A model generated the notes under the pieces. It was given only the letters and a program-made list of their open reading frames with translations, was not told the origin of the DNA and made no database searches. A stretch of DNA of 64,000 nucleotides, taken from NCBI RefSeq assembly GCF_009741375.1, contig NZ_WOWP01000062.1, forward strand, positions 124,001 through 188,000, read 5' to 3'. Within the stretch, counting starts at the first letter, position 1. Each line of letters opens with the position of its first letter. Made by a program: the position numbers and the translations under genes. Source of the stretch: Flavobacterium rakeshii. GTDB lineage: Bacteria; Bacteroidota; Bacteroidia; Flavobacteriales; Flavobacteriaceae. Positions 24,626-33,027 of this stretch are shown here, piece after piece.

Positions 24626-25569
24626 AAGGATTCATAGGGATGGTATTGCTAACAGGCTCAGGTTGCTTTGCACAGGCCGACAGTATTACCAGTGCCTATA
24701 TCCAAAAATTCCCCGATAAATTATCGGTACAGCTGTTTACGCTCAAAACCTCAAATCAGTTTACTATTGATTATCAGGACATCGGCAGGACCATAAGTGT
24801 GGAGCCTAACGAGAAAAGAACACTGGGCATAGCAGTACAGTATGATTTTATATCATTTAGTTTGGGGTTTGCCCCTAAGTTCTTTACAGAAAATAAGGAT
24901 AACAGGGATAGTAAGATGACTTCCTTTGGGCTTAACCTGTTTTTAGGGAAATGGATGCAGCATTTTGATTTGTATTACCAAAAGGGCATTTCGCTGAAGG
25001 AGGAAGGTTATGAGGAGGCTTACCTGGCAGGGCTAAAAACCATAAAAATAGGTGGTAGCACCAGTTATGTGTTTAATGATAATTATTCGTTTAGGGCACT
25101 GGCTTTTCAAAACGAAAGGCAGCTTAAAAGTACGGGGAGTTTTGCACCGTCGCTCAGTTATTATTATACCGAGTTTAACGGCAGGAAAGAACCGCAACTG
25201 GGAGGTAAAAGCTATTTTGTAGATGTAGCACTAGCTCCGGCTTACAATTACAACTGGGTAGTGGCAAAAAAGGTACTTATTGCCGGAGGACTGTCTGTAG
25301 GCGCAGGAGTTACTTATACGAAAGACGGTAGCGTTAGTGATACCGATTTTTTGACACAGGCAGGTTTAACACTGTCATTGGGATATAATTCTGAAACCTT
25401 TTATGGCGGGGTTTATGCCAAGGGCTTAGTGTCAAACCATGATGCCGACACCGCTGTAAATATGGACGATACCATTGCTTATGGCACGGTGTTTTTTGGT
25501 TACAGGTTTGATCCGCCAAGATTCCTGAAGGAAAAAACAGAAGAGATAAAAGAGAAAATAAAAATTTAA
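24616..25569 (+). CDS. DUF4421 outer-membrane protein, TTG start
   Basis: A 317-residue exported protein with DUF4421-type features: an early segment SYIQKFPDKLSV-like (AYIQKFPDKLSVQLF), a VEPNEKRTLGIAVQYDFISFSLGFAPKF motif, and alternating beta strands to the end, typical of a 10-12 strand outer-membrane barrel. The signal peptide ends near CFAQ. The start is TTG 24616, because a stop codon lies immediately upstream in frame; ATG 24640 would leave a very short signal. It overlaps hemF by 10 bases and ends 12 bases before hemB, so it is cotranscribed with heme genes. Function unknown. Confidence 0.8.
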   Translation: MGIKGFIGMVLLTGSGCFAQADSITSAYIQKFPDKLSVQLFTLKTSNQFTIDYQDIGRTISVEPNEKRTLGIAVQYDFISFSLGFAPKFFTENKDNRDSKMTSFGLNLFLGKWMQHFDLYYQKGISLKEEGYEEAYLAGLKTIKIGGSTSYVFNDNYSFRALAFQNERQLKSTGSFAPSLSYYYTEFNGRKEPQLGGKSYFVDVALAPAYNYNWVVAKKVLIAGGLSVGAGVTYTKDGSVSDTDFLTQAGLTLSLGYNSETFYGGVYAKGLVSNHDADTAVNMDDTIAYGTVFFGYRFDPPRFLKEKTEEIKEKIKI

Positions 25570-26559
<990 letters not shown>

Positions 26560-26565
26560 TATTAT

Positions 26566-26600
26566 ATTGCCTCATCGCCAACTGTTGGGGCATATTTTTA
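26566..26600 (+). terminator. Probable terminator after hemB
   Basis: TGCCTCA (26568-26574) pairs with TGGGGCA (26586-26592) with one wobble, followed by TATTTTTA. The next gene starts only a few bases later, so termination may be partial. Confidence 0.55.
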
Positions 26601-26604
26601 TACC

Positions 26605-27015
26605 ATGAAAAAACTACTACTACTGCTATTAACTGTTTCGCTGTTTTCATGCAAACAGGAAGAGAAAAAAGAAACTATTGTTACTACTAAATCATCTGAT
26701 GAAGGTGCAGAGGCTGCGGGTATATCCCAAGATCCTTCTGTTGCTTTAGGACGTGATATTTTTAACGGCAAAGGGAATTGTTTTTCCTGTCATAAACCAG
26801 AGAAAAAAGTGATTGGGCCAAGCATAGCTCAAATAGCCCAGATATATAAAGAGAAAAACGGAGATATGGTTCAGTTTCTAAAAGGAAAAGGAGAACCACT
26901 GGTAGATCCGTCACAATATGAGGTAATGAAAACCAACTTTTTAATTACCAAAAACTTCTCAGACAAAGAGCTGAAAGCACTGGAAGATTATATGTACAGT
27001 ATTATTGAAAAGTAA
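26605..27015 (+). CDS. c-type cytochrome lipoprotein
   Basis: A 136-residue exported monoheme cytochrome. The lipoprotein signal ends at LFSC (Cys16), predicting anchoring to a membrane facing the periplasm. The heme-binding motif is CFSCH (59-63), and Met108 in YEVMKTNF is the likely distal ligand. It resembles class I cytochromes c that carry electrons to oxidases. It is the last plus-strand gene of the heme cluster and would consume its product. Confidence 0.92.
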   Translation: MKKLLLLLLTVSLFSCKQEEKKETIVTTKSSDEGAEAAGISQDPSVALGRDIFNGKGNCFSCHKPEKKVIGPSIAQIAQIYKEKNGDMVQFLKGKGEPLVDPSQYEVMKTNFLITKNFSDKELKALEDYMYSIIEK

Positions 27016-27026
27016 TACAGGTATTG

Positions 27027-27060
27027 GTGTTCGGTAATTGCTGTGCCGGTTATCGAACAC
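27027..27060. terminator. Hairpin between convergent cytochrome and response-regulator genes
   Basis: An 11-bp stem, GTGTTCGGTAA (27027-27037) with TTATCGAACAC (27050-27060), one G-T pair. No T-run on either side, so it may act as a stem-protecting 3' end for one or both convergent transcripts. Confidence 0.5.
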
Positions 27061-27066
27061 TAAATA

Positions 27067-27753
27067 CTACCCGGGAGCTACCAGTTTAAACCCTATTCTT
27101 GGTATGTTCTCTATACGGATGCTTTCGTCTTCACGGAAAATTTTCCTTAATCGGGAAATAAACACATCCATACTTCGTCCCATAAAATAATCATCAGTAC
27201 CCCAAAGTGATTTCAGTATCACTTCGCGTTTCAGTATGGTGTTTTTATGTTCTATAAACAGTTTTAAGAGTGCTGCTTCTCTTTCGGTTAGCATTATTGT
27301 TTCTTTCCCTTTGGTAAGGGCATAATTTTCGGGGTCAAATACAAAAGCACCTATGGTATGTGTTATGTTTTTCACTTCCACATGCTTCTGGCTGCGTTGC
27401 AGGAACACTTCAATTTTTAAAATAAGTTCCTCAATACTGTAGGGTTTAACAAGATAGTCGTCGGCACCCAGTTTAAGCCCTTTAATGCGGTCTTCTTTAA
27501 GGGTTTTTGCCGAAAGGAAAATAATAGGGATTTCCACATCCAGTTCGCGTATTGCTGCTGCGAGGTCAAACCCGTCCATTCCCGGTAACATAATATCCAG
27601 TACACACAGGTCGAAAGCACTTTTTTTAAAAGCTTCAAAAGCCTCATTTCCGTTAGCGAAGTGTACTACCTCATAATGCTGTTCCAAATTATCTGATGTG
27701 AGGAAAGCCAGAGTGTTATCGTCTTCTACGTAGAGTATTTTTTTCCTGCTCAT
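27067..27753 (-). CDS. OmpR-family response regulator
   Basis: A 228-residue regulator. The receiver domain has the acidic pair Glu10/Asp11-Asp12, phospho-acceptor Asp53 (VLDIMLPGMDG), Ser81 and Lys103 (LVKPYS). The C-terminal winged helix (about 130-225) carries LTEREAALLKLFIEH and MDVFISRLRKIF, typical of OmpR/PhoB DNA-binding domains. It overlaps the kinase gene by 4 bases, which makes it the cognate partner. The system resembles RprXY of Bacteroides in kind. Phased TTAACA repeats upstream of the kinase gene are candidate binding sites. Confidence 0.93.
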   Translation of the reverse strand: MSRKKILYVEDDNTLAFLTSDNLEQHYEVVHFANGNEAFEAFKKSAFDLCVLDIMLPGMDGFDLAAAIRELDVEIPIIFLSAKTLKEDRIKGLKLGADDYLVKPYSIEELILKIEVFLQRSQKHVEVKNITHTIGAFVFDPENYALTKGKETIMLTEREAALLKLFIEHKNTILKREVILKSLWGTDDYFMGRSMDVFISRLRKIFREDESIRIENIPRIGFKLVAPG

Positions 27754-29039
27754 AGTATGCTCTTTTTAGGTATGGCAATGGTTACGGTAATACCTTTATC
27801 GGGGTTATTTATAATGCTGATTTTCCATTTATGAAGATCGCATATTTTTTTTACATAAAATAATCCGAGACCGAAACCTTCAACCTCCTCTTTGTTTTCA
27901 CGCGGTACACGGTAAAATCGGTCAAATACATAATCCAAATGAGTTTTAGGGATACCCGGGCCGTTATCGGTAAAGCGTATTTCCAGTTTTTTAGCAGTTT
28001 CCACAAGGTCAATATCTACCTGTGTACTTCCGTTAGGACCATACTTTACGGCATTCTCCACTATATTAAAAGCAATATTATAAAAGTGGAATTCATCGGC
28101 ATATATATTGTAATCGCCCTTAGCGCTGTTAAGGTTTATGGTAGCATGATTGTATTTAAGCAGGGCATTATCCCTAACCAGTTCAAGAGAATCCATAATG
28201 TTGAATTCCTTTTTATGAATACCGCGGTGCATCCCGTCAGACTTCGCCACGTTAAGTACCTTTTCCACATGCTGGTTGAGTTTGTTACTTTGCTCAATAA
28301 CAATTTCCAGATACTTATTAAGTTTCGGGTTAGCTTCAATTTCCGGTTGTTTTACAGCATAGTTTGACGCAATGAGTATGGATGACAAGGGTGTTTTAAA
28401 CTCATGGGTCATATTATTGATAAAGTCCTTTTGGAGCTCGCTGTATTTTTTTTGTTTCAGCATAAGGAAAACCGAATACACATAAATAACCAGTACCAGG
28501 AATAGTACCCCTGTGTATATCCAGTATTGCTGTAGTGACAAAATATAACTGTTTTTAAGTTCGGGGAAACGTACAGCAAAGTAGTATACCAGTTCTTCTT
28601 TTTTGGTAAAACAGTTTTCGCACTTCTTTTCGTTTTTAACCGAACTTCCGTTATTTGAAATATATTCTCCATATACCATCTCGTCTGAGGCACAATTGTA
28701 AATGGCATATTCGTAATCCATATCAAGTTTTACCTTTTGAAACTCCAGGTTGAGGTAGTATTCCAGTATGGGTGCTTCAAAAGCATTATCCACGTTAACT
28801 ACATAATAATCTTCCGATACTTTTTTAATAGGGGAAGCCGCAGGCAGTTCGTTATTATTGTCGCGGTATATTTTGGTTACCACATCCTGCAGGGCAAAGT
28901 GTATTTTTTCGCCAATTTCCTTTTTCTCAAAAGTATAGGCCTGATTTAGCATAAGCAATTGCATGATTAGCACTCCGCCTATGGCGATAAATCCTATAAA
29001 TACGACTATATTTAGTTTGCTGAATTTCAAAACACCCAT
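27750..29039 (-). CDS. Sensor histidine kinase (partner of the OmpR-type regulator)
   Basis: A 429-residue kinase with helices near 10-33 and 174-193 around a periplasmic domain of about 140 residues. That domain contains three cysteines (116, 140, 143), including a C-x2-C pair in KKCENCF, which could form a disulfide or bind metal. There is no HAMP domain. The H-box is NNMTHEFKTPLSS with His212, followed by a full HATPase domain (DNGPGIP, GFGLGLFYVKKIC). It is first in the two-gene unit and divergent from a DUF1573 gene. Confidence 0.93.
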   Translation of the reverse strand: MGVLKFSKLNIVVFIGFIAIGGVLIMQLLMLNQAYTFEKKEIGEKIHFALQDVVTKIYRDNNNELPAASPIKKVSEDYYVVNVDNAFEAPILEYYLNLEFQKVKLDMDYEYAIYNCASDEMVYGEYISNNGSSVKNEKKCENCFTKKEELVYYFAVRFPELKNSYILSLQQYWIYTGVLFLVLVIYVYSVFLMLKQKKYSELQKDFINNMTHEFKTPLSSILIASNYAVKQPEIEANPKLNKYLEIVIEQSNKLNQHVEKVLNVAKSDGMHRGIHKKEFNIMDSLELVRDNALLKYNHATINLNSAKGDYNIYADEFHFYNIAFNIVENAVKYGPNGSTQVDIDLVETAKKLEIRFTDNGPGIPKTHLDYVFDRFYRVPRENKEEVEGFGLGLFYVKKICDLHKWKISIINNPDKGITVTIAIPKKSIL

Positions 29040-29084
29040 TTTATCAGGTCGATATTACTTTAAAAAACGCTACCGTACAACACG

Positions 29085-29122
29085 TTAACATGTTATTAAC
29101 AAGAGTTTGAAGCTGATTAACA
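29085..29122. promoter_or_regulatory. Three phased TTAACA half-sites (candidate OmpR-type operator)
   Basis: TTAACA occurs at 29085-29090, 29096-29101 and 29117-29122, spaced 11 and 21 bases, so all lie on one face of the helix. This is the usual layout for PhoB/OmpR-type regulators. The array lies between the divergent kinase and DUF1573 genes, 21 to 58 bases upstream of the DUF1573 -7 element. The first two sites also enclose the palindrome TAACATGTTA. Confidence 0.45.
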
Positions 29123-29142
29123 AATTTGTGGATTTTAGTAAA

Positions 29143-29150
29143 TATATTTG
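29143..29150 (+). promoter_or_regulatory. -7 element for the DUF1573 gene (TATATTTG)
   Basis: TATATTTG matches TAnnTTTG exactly, 51 bases before the ATG. No TTG at the right spacing is present, which would fit an activator-dependent promoter using the TTAACA sites. Confidence 0.6.
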
Positions 29151-29200
29151 TGATGTTACAAAGCGAAAAACAGTATTAACCAAATTTAATAATTCAAATT

Positions 29201-29641
29201 ATGAAAACATTAAAACTTTCATTATTTGCAGTGGTAGGAGCGTTATTTTTTGTTTCTAACTCAGCAAATGCTCAAACAGCGACTGCTAAAAAAGTGACGA
29301 ACCTTACAGAAACCAAAACTTCTGAGCCATCAAAAATCACTTGGACTGAAGACGTATTTAACTTTGGTGAGGTAGAAAAAGGTCATCCTGCATCTCACGA
29401 GTTTACATTTAAAAACACTACAGATCAAACTATATTAATTACTCACGTTAAAGCATCTTGCGGATGTACAGCTACTAACTATACTAAAACTCCTATTAAA
29501 CCGGGAGAAACTGGTAGTGTAACTGCAACGTACAATGCAGCTAATCCGGGTAACTTTACTAAAACTATTACAGTTACCACTAATGATACTGACGTGAAAA
29601 AAGTACTTACGATTAAAGGTAAAGTTGTTGCTCAGCAATAA
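29201..29641 (+). CDS. DUF1573 secreted protein
   Basis: A 146-residue exported protein: a signal peptide cleaved after SANA (residue 24), then one Ig-like DUF1573 domain with the signature FNFGEVEKGHPASHEFTFKN, SCGCTAT and KPGETGSVTATYN. The CGC in ITHVKASCGCTATNY is a conserved feature of the family. The domain is common in Bacteroidota envelopes and its function is unsettled. The gene has its own terminator. Divergence from the two-component system suggests it is a target of that system. Confidence 0.92.
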   Translation: MKTLKLSLFAVVGALFFVSNSANAQTATAKKVTNLTETKTSEPSKITWTEDVFNFGEVEKGHPASHEFTFKNTTDQTILITHVKASCGCTATNYTKTPIKPGETGSVTATYNAANPGNFTKTITVTTNDTDVKKVLTIKGKVVAQQ

Positions 29642-29665
29642 CTAGATTTTCATAGCAATTCGAAA

Positions 29666-29697
29666 GAAAACCATCAGGCAACTGATGGTTTTTTTTA
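29666..29697 (+). terminator. Terminator after the DUF1573 gene
   Basis: AAAACCATCAG (29667-29677) pairs with CTGATGGTTTT (29682-29692), followed by a run of T residues. Confidence 0.88.
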
Positions 29698-29740
29698 TCT
29701 CAATGTGTAAAGTTTATTTTACATTATGAAAAAAGTTTTT

Positions 29741-29748
29741 TACATTTG
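29741..29748 (+). promoter_or_regulatory. -7 element for the membrane protein/XRE pair (TACATTTG)
   Basis: TACATTTG matches TAnnTTTG and lies 25 bases before ATG 29773. An in-frame TTG at 29746 lies within it and so cannot be the start. Confidence 0.55.
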
Positions 29749-29772
29749 GCCTCTAACTTAAAATCAATCAAT

Positions 29773-30249
29773 ATGAAAACGAACTATTTGTTTCCGCACA
29801 AGCTTAAAAGAATTAGCGGTATTATTTTTTTACTGACGTTTATATTCTTAGTAATTATTTTCTTTTTTGACAGGGGTACATTTGAATTCAGATCAAAAAC
29901 GTTTGCTTTTATAGGGGCAAAAGAATTATCTGAAAAATTTTTTTTCAGTATAATTGAAGATTCTATTACAGATGAAATATTAATGCTGTTTGTAATTCCT
30001 GCCGGTATCATTTATGCTTTTTCAAAAGAACGATATGAAGATGAAATGGTGGCATCAGTCCGCTTGCACAGTTTGGCGTGGTCTACTATAATTAATTACA
30101 GTATCATACTTATTTGTTATACTTTTATTTACGGAATGCCATTTTTAGATGTATTAATGGGGGCAATGTTGTCACAGCTTCTTATCTTTATACTCCTGTT
30201 TCGCTACAATATTTATAAACTAAACAAGGCAGGGACAGATGAAGAATAA
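29773..30249 (+). CDS. Small multi-pass membrane protein paired with XRE regulator
   Basis: A 158-residue protein with four probable helices (about 12-33, 69-85, 103-120 and 123-146). It has no recognised named domain. The start at ATG 29773 is set by the promoter element at 29741-29748. It overlaps the XRE regulator by 11 bases. Pairs of a small membrane protein with a short XRE regulator of this kind occur widely in Firmicutes and Bacteroidota; the membrane partner may sense a signal or be a target of control. Confidence 0.75.
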   Translation: MKTNYLFPHKLKRISGIIFLLTFIFLVIIFFFDRGTFEFRSKTFAFIGAKELSEKFFFSIIEDSITDEILMLFVIPAGIIYAFSKERYEDEMVASVRLHSLAWSTIINYSIILICYTFIYGMPFLDVLMGAMLSQLLIFILLFRYNIYKLNKAGTDEE

Positions 30250-30439
30250 TATAAAAGTACAACGCGCCATACATAATTTTACACAACAGGATCTTGCCGA
30301 TAAAATAGGTGTGAGCAGGCAAACTATTAATGCCATGGAAAAGGGTAAGTATGTACCTTCAACCGCATTGGCATTAAAGCTGTCACAGTTGTTTAAAATA
30401 AGTGTAAACGAAATATTTGAACTGGAAGCCGAAGATTAA
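30239..30439 (+). CDS. Short XRE-family HTH transcriptional regulator
   Basis: A 66-residue protein that is almost all helix-turn-helix: NFTQQDLADKIGVSRQTINAMEKGKYVPSTALALKLSQLF is the canonical XRE motif. It belongs to the stand-alone YozG-like group. It lacks any effector domain, so regulation probably depends on its membrane-protein partner or on dimerisation alone. Translation is coupled by an 11-base overlap. Confidence 0.92.
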   Translation: MKNNIKVQRAIHNFTQQDLADKIGVSRQTINAMEKGKYVPSTALALKLSQLFKISVNEIFELEAED

Positions 30440-30473
30440 GTAGGTTTTCTTAACTCTTTAAAATATCCTTATC

Positions 30474-30950
30474 ATGGAAAAGGCATTTATACAGTCGCCA
30501 CTTGGTATTACCCTTATAGAAGGGGACGGAGAGGGTGTATCTAAAATTTCTGTTCTGGATGATAAGGATATCAAACAATCTGAAACCATACCACAGGAAC
30601 TGCAAGATGCAGTCCAACAGTTACAGGAATATTTTAACGGTAACCGAAATGATTTTAGTTTTAAGCTTAATCCTCATGGTACTGATTTCCAGAAAAAAGT
30701 TTGGAATGCCCTGCTGGAAATCCCTTTTGGGAAAACCACTTCCTACCAGGAACTTTCCATAAAACTGGGAGATGTAAAAGCTATAAGAGCCGTGGCAAGT
30801 GCTAATGGTAAAAACCCATTATGGATAGTAGTGCCCTGCCACCGTGTTATAGGGAGCGATGGTTCGCTTACAGGGTATGCGGGCGGACTGTGGCGTAAAA
30901 AATGGCTCTTGGAGCATGAAAACCCTGTAAAGCAGCAGTCCCTTTTCTAA
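30474..30950 (+). CDS. ogt: Methylated-DNA-[protein]-cysteine S-methyltransferase (Ogt type)
   Basis: A 158-residue suicide DNA-repair protein that moves alkyl groups from O6-alkylguanine to its own cysteine. The acceptor is Cys122 in VVPCHRVIG, followed by the conserved GSLTGYAGGLWRKKWLLEHE. The winged-helix region contains PFGKTTSYQELS and AIRAVASANGKNP. There is no Ada regulatory domain, so it is an Ogt/MGMT-type protein. It stands 34 bases after the XRE gene. Confidence 0.95.
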   Translation: MEKAFIQSPLGITLIEGDGEGVSKISVLDDKDIKQSETIPQELQDAVQQLQEYFNGNRNDFSFKLNPHGTDFQKKVWNALLEIPFGKTTSYQELSIKLGDVKAIRAVASANGKNPLWIVVPCHRVIGSDGSLTGYAGGLWRKKWLLEHENPVKQQSLF

Positions 30951-30983
30951 ATCGGTTTTTTCTTAACATATTCCGCACACCGG

Positions 30984-31018
30984 TTTGATGCTATGGTAGC
31001 AAAAATTATGTAAATTCG
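30984..31018 (+). promoter_or_regulatory. Promoter for the serine hydrolase gene (TTTG-N23-TAAATTCG)
   Basis: TTTG at 30984-30987 and TAAATTCG at 31011-31018 are spaced 23 bases and lie 26 bases before the ATG. The -7 element has one mismatch to TAnnTTTG. Confidence 0.4.
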
Positions 31019-31044
31019 TAACCATAGTCATTAAAACCAACCCA

Positions 31045-32259
31045 ATGAGATTTCTTAAAAAATTCATTATATGGCTTGTTGTAATCATTGCAGCCATAGT
31101 AGCATTACTATATATATTTAATGTAGACTATTTAATAAAAGCGGTAAGAGTAGTATACCTTAACGGTAAAACTACAGCCTTTTTGGACGACTACGAATAT
31201 TTTGATAACCGTGTAGTGGAAAACGGTACAGGACAACCCTGGGCAACCCACGCTGATTATAACAAAGTTCCTGCAACCGAAAGATTGGAAGATACCCACC
31301 AAAAACTGGGAACGGTAGCTTACCTTGTTATTAAAAACGACAGTATTTGGCATGAAAGCTATTACGATGGTTATGGTAAGGATTCTAAAACCAATTCGTT
31401 CTCAATGGCAAAAAGTATTGTTTCGGCAGCACTTTTTAAAGCTATTATGGAAGGGAAGATAAAAGGCGTTGACCAAAAAGTATCTGATTTTTATCCTGAA
31501 TATAAAGAAGGTTATGCGGCAGAACTTACAGTGGGCGACCTTTCATCTATGGCTACAGGTTTAGACTGGGGTGAGCAGTACAGTAGTCCGTTTTCGGTAA
31601 CTACCCGTGCTTACTTTGATGATAATCTCCCGCAAACGGTGCTTGATGTTAAAGTAACCCAGGAGCCGGGTAAAGAGTTTGTGTATGTAAGTGGTGCTAC
31701 CGAACTTTTGGCTATGGTGCTTACCAAAGCTACTGGGCAAACACTGTCAGAATATGTATCGGATAAATTCTGGAAACCTATGGGTGCCGAAAACCCTGCA
31801 CTATGGCAGCTTGATGAACCAAACGGAATTGAAAAAGCCTACTGCTGTTTTGCCAGTAATGCGCGCGACTTTGCCCGTTTTGGTAAACTGTTTCTGCATG
31901 AAGGAAACTGGAACGGTAACCAGATTATCGATTCGGCTTACGTGAACAAAATGGTAACACCGCGTTTCCCGCAGTCACCACAATACGGTTACGGTTGGTG
32001 GATAAACCAGTACCTAAACAAAAAAATGTATTACATGCGAGGGCATTTGGGTCAGTTTGTAATTGTAGTGCCACAGGATAATGTGATTATTGTACGCCTA
32101 GGCCATACTAAAGGATTACAAACAGTGCAGGACCCTCATAGTAACGACTTTTATGTATATGTAGATGAGGCTTATAAAATGATGGGAATGCTTAAACCGG
32201 ATGAGGGTAAAGGCAACAGCCTGCAAATGACTATGGAAGAAGCCCAAAAGGAGGAATAA
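31045..32259 (+). CDS. Membrane-anchored serine hydrolase, class C beta-lactamase/esterase fold
   Basis: A 404-residue protein with an N-terminal signal-anchor (about 7-26) and an exported beta-lactamase-family domain. The SxxK motif is SMAK (Ser120, Lys123), the second motif is YVSG in the place of YxN, and a late motif HLGQ (in MRGHLGQFVIV) stands where class C enzymes have KTG-like residues. This pattern is typical of EstB or 6-aminohexanoate hydrolase-like members and not of true antibiotic beta-lactamases. The substrate is unknown. It may be cotranscribed with the exonuclease 3 bases downstream. Confidence 0.85.
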   Translation: MRFLKKFIIWLVVIIAAIVALLYIFNVDYLIKAVRVVYLNGKTTAFLDDYEYFDNRVVENGTGQPWATHADYNKVPATERLEDTHQKLGTVAYLVIKNDSIWHESYYDGYGKDSKTNSFSMAKSIVSAALFKAIMEGKIKGVDQKVSDFYPEYKEGYAAELTVGDLSSMATGLDWGEQYSSPFSVTTRAYFDDNLPQTVLDVKVTQEPGKEFVYVSGATELLAMVLTKATGQTLSEYVSDKFWKPMGAENPALWQLDEPNGIEKAYCCFASNARDFARFGKLFLHEGNWNGNQIIDSAYVNKMVTPRFPQSPQYGYGWWINQYLNKKMYYMRGHLGQFVIVVPQDNVIIVRLGHTKGLQTVQDPHSNDFYVYVDEAYKMMGMLKPDEGKGNSLQMTMEEAQKEE

Positions 32260-32262
32260 TTT

Positions 32263-32976
32263 ATGATAGAGAGGATAAACCTTGAAAATATACTTTTTTT
32301 AGATATTGAAACCGTTCCGGAGGAAAGGCACTTTGGTTTACTGGACGAGGAAACACAATCGCTGTTTGAACAAAAAACGGCTTACCAGCGCAGGGATGAA
32401 TATACTCCCGAGGAGTTTTATGACCGTGCCGGTATTTGGGCTGAGTTTGGTAAGATAGTTTGTCTTTCGGCGGGGTTCTTTACTTTTCGTGGTGACATAA
32501 GGCATTTTAGGGTTACCTCCTTTTTTGGGGAGGAAGATAAGATATTAAAGGATTTTAGTAACCTGCTTAATAATCATTTCAGTCAGCCACAACACATTAT
32601 GTGCGGGCACAATGCCAAGGAATTTGATTTTCCCTTTATAGCCCGAAGGATGATAATAAACGGAATTACCATCCCTAACAAGCTGAACCTTTTTGGTAAA
32701 AAACCGTGGGAAGTACCACATTTGGACACTATGGAGTTATGGAAGTTTGGTGATTATAAAAGTTTTACCTCATTAAAACTGCTTACCAAAGTACTGGGTA
32801 TACCTTCGCCAAAAGGAGATATAGACGGTAGCCAGGTAGGCGAGGTGTATTACATAGAAAAAGATATAGACCGTATTGTAACCTACTGTGAAAAGGACGT
32901 TATAGCGGTAGCACAGATATTACTACGTTTCCGTCGTGAGGACCTTTTAATAGAAGAGGAAATAATACACGTATAA
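32263..32976 (+). CDS. 3'-5' exonuclease related to the PolB proofreading domain
   Basis: A 237-residue DEDDy-type nuclease. The metal-binding residues are complete: Asp14 and Glu16 in LDIETVP, Asn117 and Asp122 in CGHNAKEFDF, and Tyr208 with Asp212 in TYCEKD. This matches the family of predicted stand-alone exonucleases related to the exonuclease domain of DNA polymerase B. There is no polymerase domain. Role in repair or RNA processing is unproven. It follows the serine hydrolase by 3 bases. Confidence 0.88.
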   Translation: MIERINLENILFLDIETVPEERHFGLLDEETQSLFEQKTAYQRRDEYTPEEFYDRAGIWAEFGKIVCLSAGFFTFRGDIRHFRVTSFFGEEDKILKDFSNLLNNHFSQPQHIMCGHNAKEFDFPFIARRMIINGITIPNKLNLFGKKPWEVPHLDTMELWKFGDYKSFTSLKLLTKVLGIPSPKGDIDGSQVGEVYYIEKDIDRIVTYCEKDVIAVAQILLRFRREDLLIEEEIIHV

Positions 32977-33027
32977 AAGGTTACTTTTGTTACAAACCTA
33001 TTTTTAGGAAACCTTTAATTTTACCAC

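Noticed and set aside
27939..28367. 142-codon open frame antisense to the kinase
   Set aside because: Shadow of the HATPase domain; no domain or start context.
29746..29772. TTG start for the membrane protein
   Set aside because: The TTG is the end of the -7 element TACATTTG, so it is not transcribed in the message.
31045..32259. Antibiotic-resistance beta-lactamase
   Set aside because: The YxN and KTG motifs are replaced (YVSG, HLGQ), and the protein is membrane-anchored, which fits esterase-type relatives.
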